Origin: Gnetum montanum
Lineage: Eukaryota > Streptophyta > Gnetopsida > Gnetales > Gnetaceae
DNA length: 64,000 nt
NCBI GenBank assembly: GCA_015680685.1
Contig: MNCI01003943.1
Coordinates: 12,509-76,508 of the forward strand
Direction of reading: 5' to 3'
The position numbers and the translations under genes are program-made. Of the stretch, positions 1 to 13,059 are shown one piece after another. Each line of letters begins with the position of its first letter. Within the stretch, counting starts at the first letter, position 1. The notes beneath the pieces were generated by a model. The model searched no databases. It was given only the letters and a program-made list of their open reading frames with translations, and was not told the DNA's origin.

Positions 1-384
1 GGACACTTTAAGTGTGATTACACAAGGGCATAATAGGTTAAAACCTGCTTTGGGGAGGACCCACTTGTGTAATTTTGTTGTAATCTTCATTAATTCTCTA
101 GCTAGAACACACAATTTCTTACCCTCAACTTCATTTTTCATAATTTTCTTTCCCTATTATTATCCCTCAAAATTTAAACATTCCAATGTACCATTACATT
201 CCCTTTTCTTCATAACCACCAAATTTTTAATTGTTAAATTCACATTAATATCATTCAAAGTGCCTCTCAAATTCATGTAATTGCCCTTGCATATATTCAT
301 TCTTGTCAATGTCCTCGTTTTACACAAATAATTTCAAGAAAATCATTAAAAATTTGGTCTTTTTCATGTGTCTCACCTTCGTTG

Positions 385-477
385 GGACGAGATATCGTGT
401 ACGCGATATCGCGTCCCATGTGATATCGCGTACGCGATGTACTGTACGCAATATCGCGTCCTATTTACCTATAAATA
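385..477 (+). promoter_or_regulatory. Palindromic GATATCGCG cluster followed by a TATA box
   Basis: Several overlapping copies of the palindromic core GATATCGCG/CGCGATATC, alternating with GTACGC, occupy 385-461. TATAAATA follows at 470-477. The same order (GATATCGCG cluster, then TATAAATA at 4043-4050) occurs in the LTR of this element. I read it as a promoter for the downstream reading frame, with a 5' leader and a probable splice acceptor (TGATTGCAG) directly before the ATG at 952. No transcript data support this. Confidence 0.55.
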
Positions 478-951
478 GGAACCCCCACCACAACACTTAA
501 CATCATTTGGCCATTTACACAGGGGAAATTTTTGAATTTTTTCTTTGCAACTTGCGATTGCGTGACCCTTGCTTTTTCACTTATATCTCGCGCGTTGGTA
601 CTCCGATTTTAATTCCGTTTGAACCTGCTTGAACCCGGAGTGTTCAGTTTCGTCGTGGGGGAGAGACACTTGCTGAAAAGTGCCTAACTTTTTTGAAATT
701 TCTCATCTCCCAAGGACATCAATTAGGGTAATTAATACTAACACTTAGAAAAAAAAATTTGTGCCAAAAATCATATGACCTTAAGTATACCGGGAGATTA
801 AAATGAAAATCCACCTAAGTCATAGGATCCATCATCATACTTTTCGAGCACGATCACACGATAACATAAGATCTTCAATTAAAGGCATGTAGTAAGGTAT
901 AACTTGGATTTGAAAAACAACCTTACTAATGTTTGGCCCGTGTGATTGCAG

Positions 952-3738
952 ATGGCCCCAAAACGTTCACAGCAGGAGGGTCCTACCCAAGGTGGAGCAA
1001 AACAACCTCGGAGAGGTAGAAGGCAAGGTCCTGCTGGACAACATACCGAACAGGAGGTACACTCATTCAGTATCCATCAATAAGAACCTTCTACCAGAAA
1101 ATCCAGGAAAGCAGAAGGAGGAGCTGCTGCACCTGAACCAGGACAACAACTCACGTTGCCCCCGGAATGTGTTCAGGCTATTCATACAAAGTCCACAATT
1201 GCTTCGGTGATTGTGGAACTCAACTTCGAATCTTTTGCAGAGTTTGCTCCTGAGGCTATTAGGGATCACCTTAAAGGGTCTCCCTTATGGCCTATTCTCT
1301 CTGAGTGTGGTGCCTGGTACTTAAGTGAAATGTACCTATTCTGGCACAATAAGGAGCAAGGCACCACAGCTAACATCGGTGGTGTGATAGTAGATTTTTC
1401 TGCATAGGAAATTTTGGAAGTGTTAAACCTTACGAATTCAGGCCCCCATGTTGCTTGGTTATCCATCCGATCAGACCCTGATGTGCGAAAGGATTGGCTA
1501 GAAAAGGCTTATGGCAGAGATAAAGCTTTTGGTGAGCTGACAATGGAAGAGAGAGTTTATTTCAAAATTGAAACCTATCACCTCTTCCCCACAAAAGGTT
1601 TGAAAATAATATCAACGTACACGGCAAGAGGATGTGCAGTGTTGATGGGAAAGGTTAACGCTAACCTTCCCCATCTATATTTGACAGAGATCCTAAGGTG
1701 ATTCGAAGAACGGAAGTCAAGGAAGATGGCACTCCCTTTTCCCTGCCTTATCAGAAAACTATGCCGTCAGTCTGGTATTCGGGGATATACAAATGACATC
1801 CTCCGAAAGGCCCAAAATGCTTCTTACGCTGAATTATTAAAGGTGCCAGCTCCAAGAAAGAGTGCTGGCGAAGAGCTAGGACCAGATGAAGAAGATGAAG
1901 AACAGATGGCTGGATCCCCTGCAACTCAGCTTGCAGGACCTAGTCAAACTCCAGCCACAGGTCCCAGCCAACAACAAGAAGTAGGACCTAGCACAGGCCA
2001 GGATCAACCACCACCGCAAGACTATAGACCATGGATGAGCCATCTAAGGGCCATCGCCGAGACGGTTAGTTGGGGAAGTCATGATGATGCCAATCTCTTC
2101 CACATCATCGATGATGCCAACCAGCCTAAGATTTTAGTAGATCGCACACGGGGTGAGTTATCAATGCAAATAGGAGGAGGGGAAAGTAAATGGTCACAAT
2201 AGATCTCTGGACACGCAGCATCTTTTCAAGTGCAGTTAGAGAATGGTGAAGGGGCCACTGTGGTGGTCATGCAACACCAGGATGCCGCGGGAGCTGCTGA
2301 AGTGGTTGCTGACCACATCAAAGAGTCTTTCAATGTATCTGTTGTGCCACTGGCAAATCTTTCAAGAGCACGGGATGCTCAAACTATTTCCGGAACCTTA
2401 ATGACTCTTGCGGAATATGAGGATGTATTGGACAAATTACTTCAAACAGGACAAGTTTTGACGTCCCTGTTTGACATCCCCCAGGATGTAACGGCAATTT
2501 AGTCAGACCTCATTTCCACATAGGAGAAGCTGGTCCTATCCAAAGTAAGGGTAGAGCATGCTGAAGCTGAAGTGCAAAAACTACAAGAGCAGCTCGTAGC
2601 CTTACAAGCAGCACAACGGGATCCTTTGCAATTTGTTCCCGCAGACCAGCTAGACAATTTTAGAACCGAGCAACTAACAAAACTAATTGCAGAAAATAAG
2701 AAGGTGGCAAAAGAAAAGGAGACGGCCACTTGGGATACCTCCGCAACAAAGGCACAAACTCACGTGCATCTTAAGGCACTCAAGGCCTTACAAGAAGAGA
2801 ATAAATAGTTGGTTGCAGATAATCTTCGGTTGACTTCTGTGGAGAAACAAAAGAATGTTCTTGATGAACATTTTCATCAATTGTGAGAACAGTTTATTCA
2901 GGTCAACCAAGATGTAAGCCGTTTAGCCAGAGAAAATCGAACCCTCTCAATGGAGGAGGTAAGCGCTATTCGACAAAAATTAGCCATCAAGATTAGCGTG
3001 TGGCAGAATGAGGCTAAACGACATGAAAAGCTGAAGGAGCATTTTCGTGATCAGGTGGGGATGTACAAACAAATCCTGGACAAGGAGATCCATATAGTCA
3101 AAGCTCAAATCAACAACATCAGTGCTCAGCACACTGATTGGGGAGCCATATTGGACACTTATGCCTACGCCCACCAAGCGGAAATTAAGAATCGGGACCT
3201 GCAGATCCAAGACTTGACTGAGTACATGGAGTTGGCAAACCTTTGATATGCCAACCTGGCCATGTTAACAGCAGGGCACCCAAGGTCAGAGCTCGAGCAG
3301 CAGGTAGCTTCCACCCACATCAAATATGAAGCAGAATTTGTAGAGCGAAAGAAGTTGGCTGAAAAACTAGATGTCACAAATTCTGAACTTGCGGTGGTAA
3401 AAGAAAGCTACCAAGGACAGAAAGATGTGGCAACCAACTTGGCTTGACGGCTAACAAAGCTTCACAAATATAAAGACAAAGCCATAGCCTATGAAGAGGA
3501 ACGACGGGTGTTCGCGGCATGGTATGTCAAGGCTAATCAGATGTTTCTGCAACTACCCTGTTCGTGGGAAGTGCCGACTCCATCAAACATTGGAGCATCA
3601 GCATGGACGGCACAAGACCCCCAGATCGAAGAGGAGAAGCTCCAAGCTATTCTTCAGCATCATCAACCTTCAAATCTTGAAGCACGTGACAAAGGGAAAG
3701 CACCCATGGAGGAGCCACCGCCACCAGGAACCACATGA
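952..3738 (+). pseudogene. Element A extra ORF: plant-transposon-protein-like domain plus long coiled coil, ten in-frame stops
   Basis: One reading frame runs 929 codons from ATG 952 to TGA 3738 with no frameshift. It is broken by in-frame stops at 1081 (TAA), 1405, 2200, 2500, 2521 and 2806 (TAG), and 1699, 2884, 3244 and 3445 (TGA). The N-terminus is basic and Gln/Gly-rich (MAPKRSQQEGP). Residues about 80-280 resemble the putative plant transposon protein family: a Trp/Tyr-rich helix, a block of the type GGVIVDFSA followed by LNLTNSG, and later LPFPCLIRKLC. A Pro/Gln-rich linker follows, then about 450 residues of Leu/Glu/Lys-rich coiled coil, ending in PMEEPPPPGTT. Location between pol and the 3' LTR, in sense, matches the place of extra or env-like ORFs in Athila/Tat-type elements. 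No membrane segment is seen, so it is not a typical env. The exact function is unknown. Confidence 0.65.
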
Positions 3739-3894
3739 GTTCCACATTTTTGTAGTTGTAGTATTTTTTCTCTATGTTGTGTCTTCCCACACTACGGCAT
3801 TAGTTCATTTCTTTTTCTAGTTAATAATCCCATACCTTTCCACTGTGTAATCACTGAAGCTTGTTCTCCTTCTAACTCGAGGATGAGTTTTTAT

Positions 3895-3909
3895 TCAGTC
3901 GTGGGGGTA
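3895..3909 (+). other. Polypurine tract of element A
   Basis: The sequence ending GTGGGGGTA sits directly before the LTR start TGATGAG. The block CTCGAGGATGAG just upstream (3876-3887) and the tract are both found in the same order next to the 3' LTR of element D on the minus strand. This fixes A as a plus-strand element and marks its 3' LTR. Confidence 0.7.
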
Positions 3910-4493
3910 TGATGAGACGCGATTCGCATAGGCCGCAATATCGCGTCCACCGTGATATCGCATCCCCTGCGATATCGCGTACGCAATATCGCATCTTCCC
4001 CTATGATATCGCGTATGTGATATCGTAGTCCACCGCCATATCTATAAATAAGATGCAACTCTCCCTTGTTTGACATCCCAGTTTTAGAGTAGCGAAGCTC
4101 TAGCAATTTGATCGCTCCAGAGTTAGTTTTTTCCCGTGTCTGCCCGCAGTGTGGTGAATGTAATTGTATGGTGTCTTTATTCAAGTGTGTCGTACTTGGA
4201 CACGCACATGATCGGCAATAAAGATCGAGATTACTTCATCATTGCAGCATTCACTTAGTTTATTTANCTCCATTGTCTCAGGAGTAGCATAGAATTAGGA
4301 ACACATCATACACCTCATCTAGACTAAACCATATGTGACATATGCAAAACTAGTCTAGGTGGGAAGACAGCAAACTGTGACCTAAGGCTAACTATCTAGG
4401 TGCCACAACTAGTCCATCTGCGGAGTTCGACCGGATCGCGCGTGCGACGCTTGTTTCGTATGGTTGAGTGTAGGGGTACCTCACCACTCATCA
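3910..4493 (+). repeat. 3' LTR of element A (584 bp)
   Basis: It starts TGATGAG and ends CTCATCA, a 7-bp terminal inverted pair. The U3 part (3910-4035) holds five or more GATATCGCG-type palindromes, followed by TATAAATA at 4043. The last 60 bases, including GTAGGGGTACC, match the end of the element D LTR read on the minus strand. A single n lies at 4265. No second copy is complete in this window. Confidence 0.8.
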
Positions 4494-7400
4494 GGGATCA
4501 AAGAAACAAACTACAGTCACCCTCTCAATGGTGGAAGTAGAATAGATACCTGCATCAAATGCTACTACTTGGGCCATATGGATCCACTCTATTTTCACTA
4601 CAATGAGATATACACTTGAATCTCCCATTTCTTTATACTATGATAGCACAAACACCATTGCATTGACTTGTAATCCTATCCATCATGTGCATTCAAACAC
4701 ATAGATATCAAGCATCATTATCTCAAAAGCTTAATCCAAAACAACACACTCAGCATGGAGCATTGTGGGACTAAAGCAAAAATGGTAGATATTTTTACCA
4801 AGATTTTGAGCCATGAGAAATTTAAATCTTTCAAACACTTCCTTGGAGTGGAACCTCTTACCATCATGGAGGATTGTAAAATATGATGATTAGATGTTCC
4901 ACAAAAGAATTAGAGATCTCATCCATAAATCTATATTAAATAAGATAGATCTTATTCATGTAATTCCCATATAATCTCATGAGTAGATAATCTCTTATAA
5001 GGATCATTACCATGATTTCCTAGATTCATGCTTATCTCTTCAAATCTATTCTTGGGAGATCAAAGCCTGTATAATTTTGGCCAAGAGGCCAACACATCTA
5101 GCATGATGGTGGGTGGGAGGGGGTGAAATTTGTCACCACCACCACATCACACCATGTACGGTTGCACCAAATAGAAAAAATGAGATTAATGCGTACATGT
5201 ATCCTTCCATGGTGGCACACCCAGTCGATGCATACTCACCTCACACTTGATGAACTAGGTGAGTGCAAAGCCATCAAGATGTAGATTGAGATCATTGTCC
5301 AGGAAGACGTTGCTGCTAGTCACTGCAGTGCACCATGCATTACTGCCATTCTTCATGCAGGTACAATAGCACTACTGCTAGGCCCTGGAACACCCGGTAG
5401 CAAGCTATCCAATCTAGCACCACCATAGGAGAAGAAGAACATGGTAGTAACAAGAACCATTGCAACCATACATGTGCAATAGTAGGTGGGCAAGAACAGT
5501 AGTGGGGAACATGTAGGAGGGCAATGCATCTAGCAATGGTACTAGTGAATGGACGATGGTGTGCAACAGTTGAAGTAGCAAGCTCCAGTATAGAGAGTCA
5601 TGGGTGGACCTGCAAAGGGCAGAGGGTGATGACCCCTAAATTGAAGTAGCAAAACACTTGTAGGCCAACATGGCTTGCAAAAAAATATTTTTTTCTTTTA
5701 AAATTATGTGTGTGTGTGTGTGTGTGTGTAACTAATATTTTTTTAATTAAAAAAATAGGGGGCATAAGGTCATGGGTTCAACTATGTGCCAGAGTGTGGA
5801 CATGTTGATGCCGAAGCTTGTGCCCGGAAAACCCTACCATTGCTAAGGTTCATCCAAAATAATGACAGGCTCTAACAAAGAAAATTTTTTATTTCTTTTT
5901 TGGCAACTATTGATGCATAAATTTTGGATGCATCAACACCTTAAAAACTCATTTAAGGAAACTATCGCCTAGGATGCCTCTTGTATGAATACAAAAACCA
6001 GGGAATAGTCTTAGCTAGAGAGGGCTATGCAACATTCCAAAACAATAAATCAAACTAGAAATTTGGGAGAATTTTAAATTGAATAACTATTTTGAATTTC
6101 AAGACTTCATAAAAATACAGTAAGTAACTAGTAAATTTAAACTTTTCCCTAGTCCTCACTGCTGTCACCGATATAACTGTCGATGATGCTCACTGGCAAG
6201 CAGAAAAATCCCAACCACTATCAAAACATCTTGTCTTATGCTTGTCCTACATTGCTAGTGATGAAGAGGGAGAGGGAGAGAGAGTTAGTCTATTTCTCTT
6301 GCTGATGTGTCTCTGATGCGCAATAGTAGCTACTACTAGTATAGCTATCACCATCACGTCTCATGTCACTGTTGGGAGAGCCTAGCACTAGGAGAGCCTG
6401 CCATCGATGGAAACCTCTGACGCATGCCACTATTAACACTCACACTTGTTGCTGCTGTCCACTAGGAAAGGAAGGCCACTTAGACCTACTGCACACTATC
6501 ACTGTTATGTGCAGTGCATAATTCGAAGCTACCACTATTGTTCTTCCATGCTTCGCCATCACTGTTGATGCCTTGCACACTACCTCACCACACGGGTTGC
6601 TACTACTGAAAGAGAGGAGAGAGAGACTGACTACTATTCCACCAGCCATGCGCACCCCTACCACTGTTGTTTGCAATTCTCGCACATTTCCATTATTGGC
6701 AAAAAATCTTTAACAGAGCTTGCCATCATCAAAGCTTCCAATGCACACTATGCCTACCACTACCATTTTTTGATCAAAGCATCACTACTGACCATTGCTA
6801 TTCATTGATCAAGGCACCATTGTTGATGTGCCTACACCTACCACTATGGACTACCACTGCCACATGCCTTGCCAAGGAGAGGGACAGTTGCCCAATGCTA
6901 ATGCAATACTGGGAGAGAAGGAGGCTTGAAGATGTTGTTTTCCTGGTATCTTCTACAGGGCCGTGGAGAGCCACACACCATTGTTTCTACCAATTGGTTG
7001 AGAAAGGTTACCTTTGCTAATGTTGGTTCTTTGAGATCTAAGATTTTCCCCTACTCCAAAGAGATGGGAGGCTATCGGATGATCCCCATTGCTGGTCATG
7101 CCCTCTGTCGTATAGCTACCCCTACTTCAGTTACAGTGCAAGCCTAAATGTTTACATCATGTTGATTAGCACTACCACATGTCCTATCTACCACTACTAC
7201 ACGTAACTCTTTCCACAACCATATGTAACTCCCACCATGACCAACACCACCACCCCACATCCCATGTTTACCCATAACACCCGACACCACCACTGCACAC
7301 CTAGCGTAACTGCCACCACGTTCTCCATGACCTCATCCTAAGGAGGAGATAACACAATGCCAATGCTATTGAAGCAAAAATGATCATGCTGATGTTGTTG

Positions 7401-9254
7401 AAGACTACTATGTTGTGCAAAAATGCAAGAACATGCAATGAATGCAGTTGTGGGAAAGAATGCAAAGTAGAGGTGGGAGTTCTGATTTTTTGTTCTAGTT
7501 TTTCTTTAGATGAGTTTTTTGAAAATATAAATTATTATATAATTTTTTTGAATATATCTAAAATATCTAATATCCTATTCTTGTTGCTTATAAATGATTG
7601 ACTTCACTAAGTCTTCCTCTAATATTTGTAGTATGAAATTTGCATCATTTAGTAATATTTAATATCTATCTAAGCATTTGCATTGTTATCACATATTTGT
7701 TTATCATAATGCATTTTAAAATCTAACATTTAGCACCACATAACATAACAAGATGGATCATTATCCTATAAAGTTTTCTCGAGTGTTATTAGGATCTTTT
7801 TGAAGTGTAATACAACACTAGCATGTCTAAATGGGAATTACTGCATATTTTAAATTGTAATAAAGTGAAAAAATATTTATGGTATAATAGTGTCTTTCTC
7901 CATATCATCAACTATTTATTTAATTTATCATAATGTAATGATGTGTATCTTATCTATGTTTCTCTAAAGGGTAATTCAAAATTTCTCATATGATAACCTA
8001 AAACATGTTGTTGATCATGGCCCCATGCGATAGCATGGGAGATGTTGGTATCAACAGCAACCTAGAGCAATGCACACAGAAATTTCATATTTCTTTTTTG
8101 GCAACCTGTGCTCTAGAGCAATGCACATGCCACTTTACATTCATAGTATACTTTCAAAAATTTCTAACTTCATTTTTTGGCTTTATTTTCAACTACCTTA
8201 CTCTTGCTAACCCTAATTACTTCCCTATATAAACCTCCAATGGTTCAATTCTCTACCGCAACCTAGCACAATTCAACAATCATACATAGCATAGCTCAAT
8301 CAACGTTTGTAGTGCAATTCAGTAGTAATGTTAAGCTCAACAGTTATCATCCATGTTCACAACAAATGTAGTGAGGTTTGTCACAAATTATAAATATAAA
8401 CTTGGTTATAAAATTTGCGCCAAAAATTGAAATGTTGTGTTATTTGCTTTCCACATCTCCCAAAATTGTATATGTATGTGATTGCTTGTGATTATCATTA
8501 TACCATAAAAGATATGTTATATTATGTAAAAATTTTCTACAATAAAAAAATATTTTCAACATTAACATTCAGACAAAATCAGGGCTACAATACGCTACTT
8601 ACTAATCTAAGGCCACAAAATTTCATGGATTAAATACCATAGAGAGTCTACTATTTCAAACAACATTATACCATGAAGAACATTATACTAGGAAAACTCC
8701 TCTTATTGCTCTTACAACTCTTCATTTGAATCTTTGAACTTTTGGTAGAATCTAAAAATAAATTTTAAAAATATAAGCAAAATTCTTAATGAGATAGAAA
8801 AGTGTAATGATGTTCTTAATGTATAATCAAATTAAGAAATCATGTAAGCTAAAAAATCTTAAATATATTATGAAGCTGAGTAACTACTTGTTAAATAGAG
8901 AGTGAAAGGGACTTATTCTTATAGTACATGTTATTAAACTTAACTGAAAGGTAAGATTTGAGAGTAATTGGTTATGCACAAACTTGAATGCTATTGGATT
9001 TTAATTGAAGAGATAAATATAAGATGAGGTTTATTCTATTTATAAAAGTTAGACAGTGCATTATCAAATAAGACAAAGATATGCCTCCTTTGGAAGTTTA
9101 AAAAAGGACATGAAGACAATAGTTCTAAAATCATTTAAAACTCAAATTCTCAATAACAACGATGTTATATATGTATGAAAAAAAAACATTAAATGATTTA
9201 ACTAGGTAGGAAAATAAATCTAAATTTTATTGGAAGATATTATACTTAAGCATC
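4494..9254. other. 4.8-kb stretch without a recognised gene
   Basis: No open frame here looks like a known protein. The stretch is AT-rich. From about 5100 to 7340 it is full of imperfect CCACCA/CACTAC/CATCAC triplet-like runs, and it has a (TG)n tract at 5707 and a GAGAGGG-rich tract around 6263. The text TTTCTTTTTTGGCAAC occurs at both about 5895 and 8091, which may reflect two copies of an unknown repeat. Probably old decayed transposon DNA or intergenic sequence. Confidence 0.5.
5707..5729. repeat. (TG)n microsatellite
   Basis: An uninterrupted TG dinucleotide run of 23 bases. Confidence 0.9.
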
Positions 9255-10457
9255 ATGTTTAAGGATGATGAGGTGGAATATTTGAATTTATGCATTTTTA
9301 GAAACATAGATCCTACTACTATTAGTCTCAATAGGAAAGGTGTAGAACACTCTCTTCAAGATCAACTACAGCAACCATCTATTGCATCGGATAATGTGAT
9401 TCATGGAGGTTGTGGTAGTGGGCATGGGCATGGCTAAGGTGGAGGACAACCACAAATTGCAAAAACTAGAAATCTAGAATCGATGAGTGCAGATGAGAGA
9501 AGATGATTTTAGAAACGAGAAGCAAAACGACATGAACAAGAACAACAATGGATTCTACGAGATTCAGGAGTATGATAACAAATTTATTTATGCATTTTTT
9601 AATATATCAAAACAAATATTTAACACAGGTAAATCTTATCGTGTTATTTATCTACTTACATTGCAAATATTTTTTTAGGTTACGTCAACACTTGGAAATT
9701 CATCCTCAAGAATAATCCACATTATTAATAACAATAATAAAAATAATCAACAAGAAATGCAGGTTATTATTTTCTACCCATATTCTTGTTAGTATATATT
9801 GTTATTGAATATTTTATTCACATTTCTTAACATTTTGCAGAAAATTGGAAATGCATCTATGCTTGTTATTCAAGCAACATCCATGCTAGAAAACACACAT
9901 GTAGAAGAACAATTACAACAAGATCAATAATAGGTAGAGTATAACAAGAGTGAGCACTGAACAAGGTAACATCAATATAAGGATAATTTATTTCATCAAA
10001 TGCACGAAGCTACAAATTTTTCCCATGTACCAATAGTGGAAATGGCTTCTTCAGAACATGTTCAATCTTTTTAAACTTGCAAAAGACATCTACAAAAATT
10101 GCTTATGTAATACAAAATTTTAATACTATAGTTAGAAGTTTTGCAAATGCATGTTCTTGCAATGTATGTAATGAACTATTTCTTGGCATATTATTAGATT
10201 CAATCAGAAGTAGAGGAACAACATCAAATAGATACATTAATGAAAAGAAACAAAAAAAATTTGACACTTTTGGTTGTAAGATCAAATGATTTTCTACTGA
10301 AAATAACATGGATCTAGGTATCCAACCACCTATCCCAACCTATTTAATTGAGGTTAAAGAAATGTTAATTGCAAAAATCAATTCCATATTGCAAGTTACA
10401 CATGAAATTGATGGATAGTTCAAATATAAGGATCACACAATTAGCTCTTCTCAGGAT
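9255..10457 (+). pseudogene. Helitron Rep/helicase gene, N-terminal half (left of element C)
   Basis: The last 400 bases encode features of the Helitron replicase N-terminus: a CxxC-type pair (CSCNVC) around 10160, then a segment with PPIPTYLIEVKEMLIA near 10325-10385. The latter resembles the conserved L-T-x-V-E-E-M-L-I-A block of Helitron proteins. Frame changes and stops (for example TAG at about 10417) show decay. Upstream, 9255-9628 is an open frame with a Gly/His-rich end, followed by plausible short introns (GTAAAT 9629 to TTTTTAG 9678; GTTATT about 9761 to TTTTGCAG about 9840) and an Asn-rich exon. Whether this upstream part belongs to the Helitron is uncertain. The gene breaks at AGGAT, the target duplication of element C, and resumes at 46875. 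Confidence 0.6.
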
Positions 10458-11945
10458 TGTAACAACCGAAAACTTTGGTGGCTAGAACACTAATGTCCAT
10501 GGGTGCACAACTTAATCATAAATCTATGCAAGGGCCTATTGGAGGTGGAGATGAGGCACCCTGAATGGTCTAGCCAATTGAACAGAGATTTACCGAATGA
10601 GATGGGGGTGCAACGTGGTTAGCTACAGTGCTAATGCAAAAAAATGCTAAGGGTGCAGGTGGTGTTTGTGGCATCTATGGTGTTAGTGGGGTCAAGCATA
10701 GTTATAGGCACCTAAGGGAATGAGTGTAGTCAAGGATTTCAATGAGGCAGATGGTGTCAATGCATGGGAACCACCACTTGAGCATGGTTTCAAGCATGAC
10801 TACATAGTAAAATGGTGAAAAATGTAAATAAAATGTAGAGAATGCTAAGAAACAGAGAGAATAAATTGGAGTACTACCCTAAAAGAGGTTGAGCATGGTT
10901 AACATCATGAAGGGGGCTAGAAGGAACATGGTGTATAGCAAGTGTAGGTGGATAGTGTAGTCACAGTCCCTAGGTTGCCCGGTTGCAAAGACTAGTATTC
11001 TACCAAGGCATCTGCATCTGTCAGGTTGGCCACTATGGTGTAGTATTAGATGTAGTGTTCTACTAGGAAGTGAGAGTCTGTAGTGGTTTGCAACTTCTCC
11101 TATTTGCTAGTTCACCAGTGTGCCCTTGATTCATCAAATTTGCTAACCACCTATTGAATTTTTTTTCTTTCCCTCTTTCTCCCCCTTGCAAACATCAATG
11201 ACACAAGTATTTATAGGTTTAGGGTTAGCGGGGAATGTGAGATGCCTATCATGTGGTGGGTGGGATGGCTGGGACTATGCTTAGCATAGTCACTATTCAT
11301 GTGATGTGTCGATGGGGCTAATGTTGTAAATGGTATTACACTTTGTTGTTCTTTGCCAGACTTTGTGGGACTATGACTATGCTACCAACCACATGTGTGT
11401 GCACTGAGAGGACCATGAGATACCTAAAAAATGAAACTTAGAGACTATGCTCTACAGGACTATGCTCTCCACACTCTTGCATGGGGTCAAGTGTAGTTAC
11501 ACTTTTGGGGCAAAATAGGATATAAAAAAGAAGTATTTTGCTAGCTATGCTTTCCAAAGATGAGTTGACTACATTCTAGAGCTAAGCTAAGCATCATTGC
11601 TACACTATAGAGGTCACTATAGAATTTCCTTGCTAACCACGCCTTCTAAAAGGTGACTACGCTCTAGGTTGGGGATGAGCATAGTCTTAATGTTGGTGGA
11701 ATCTATCAAGAAAATGGATTTTTTGCAAACTACACTCTCTCTGAAAGGCTGACTATGCTCTAGAATGATGTCTTGTGGGAGAGCGTAGTCTCAACACTTA
11801 GGCAAAATTTTAAAATTTTTCCTTCCAACTAACTACACTCTAGAAGACTACGCTCTCTACACTCTATAAAGGGGTTGAGCATAGTTCCCACACTTTGTCA
11901 AAATTTGCAACCAATATGCCATAGTTCAAATTTGGCAGTGTTTCA
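10458..11945 (-). repeat. 3' LTR of element C (left copy)
   Basis: It begins TGTAACAACCGAAAAC and ends GTGTTTCA on the plus strand. A minus-strand TATA box (TATTTATA on plus, 11208-11215) separates U5/R from U3. The U3 part (about 11280-11900) holds many copies of GACTATGCTC and its reverse GAGCATAGTC. The adjacent minus-strand purine tract, AAAGAGGGACTAA, lies at 11946-11958 and marks this as the 3' LTR. Confidence 0.85.
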
Positions 11946-11958
11946 TTAGTCCCTCTTT

Positions 11959-13059
11959 GTTGACATCTAGAGGAATGGCCCGAGAGACATTAACAAAGAA
12001 CAACAAAACATCATAATAGACTTGGCACCAACATTGCTCTTCAATGTGTGATCAGATGTCGCTACACTGTGCTCAAAAGTGATATGGATAGTGGTATGCT
12101 AGATGGTAGGTGAGAAGTGGAAGTAAAAGATGTAGGTAATGTGTTTGGGATAAAAGGAAAGATGAAGAGCAAATGGGATGTTATGATGCAAGGACATCAT
12201 GGCTAATGGTGACCATGGCACTAGACTAGCTTGCCCTTGAAAATGTTGACCTCTCGTTAAAGTGCTTGTGAGAGAGTCAAGTTGTAGGTTTAAAGCTAGG
12301 CTAGCTAAGAAATTGCTTTGCTACTAGATTACTTGGTGATGTGCTTTTTTCCTTTATCATTTTTTTTATAGGGTGAACCTTCTTTGGGCTCTACACATTA
12401 CTGAATGCTTGCTGTAAAGTGCTTCCTATCAAGTGAGTTGTGTGTTACTAGATGGGCTTTTCTTTGTCATTGGCAAAGCTACATCACATCTATAAGATAA
12501 GTGTTTCCTCCCTAGGATGACTTACATTACATCTTCCTCAACTTTGATTGACCAAAAAAGGCTTCCCATGGGATGACTTATGTTACATCTACCTTGGGCT
12601 CTAAATCTTGACTTGAAGAGGGTGCCATGTGGTCACAACACGTAAGCGTCCAAAAGGTTTGCAATCTCTGCTATGCAGGGAATGAAAGGATATAGAGATA
12701 TAGGAGTAGATGTAAGTAGGCTATAACAAGATAATAGGCTTATGCACTCTTGAAATGTTTAGCTAGTCCAATCATGCACATTAGAGTGATGTGATGACTT
12801 ACTACTGTGATGAGACGCACCTTTGCACAACCACCTAGGGCTTCATCCTACAAATAGACTACAAACAAGAAAACCATATAATACATAAATGCAAATAGAT
12901 TGGAGATGAAAAAAATTCATAAGGCCATATTAGTGACATAGTTTGTGTAGCTTGTAAGTGCTTTATTTTGGGACTATAGTGTGCTCACTCACTAATGTAG
13001 AAGCAGGATTGTAGTATGCTCACTCGCTTGCTTGTAGAAGGATGGAAAGAGTTATTAAC
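11959..13059. other. Element C internal spacer between integrase and 3' LTR
   Basis: No coding sequence recognised. It matches in position, and in part in sequence, the spacer at 16625-18009 of element B. Confidence 0.5.

Larger units (their letters stand above)
1..4493 (+). mobile_element. Element A: 3' part of a Ty3/gypsy-type LTR element, cut by the window start
   Basis: The right end is clear: a purine tract ending GTGGGGGTA is followed by an LTR that starts TGATGAG and ends CTCATCA. The first 130 bases match, on the opposite strand, the region after integrase in element D (around 49800-49890), for example the shared CAAGGGCATAA and the GGAGGACCCACTTG/GGAAGGATCCACTTG block. Position 1 therefore already lies inside the element, downstream of its pol region. 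No gag, protease or RT lies in the visible part. The 5' LTR and target duplication are outside the window, so the left limit is the window edge, not a real boundary. Classification as Ty3/gypsy rests on the relationship to D. Confidence 0.7.

Noticed and set aside
14-500. Two short plus-strand ORFs before the element A promoter
   Set aside because: AT-rich chance frames in the element A spacer. The same spacer in D does not conserve them.
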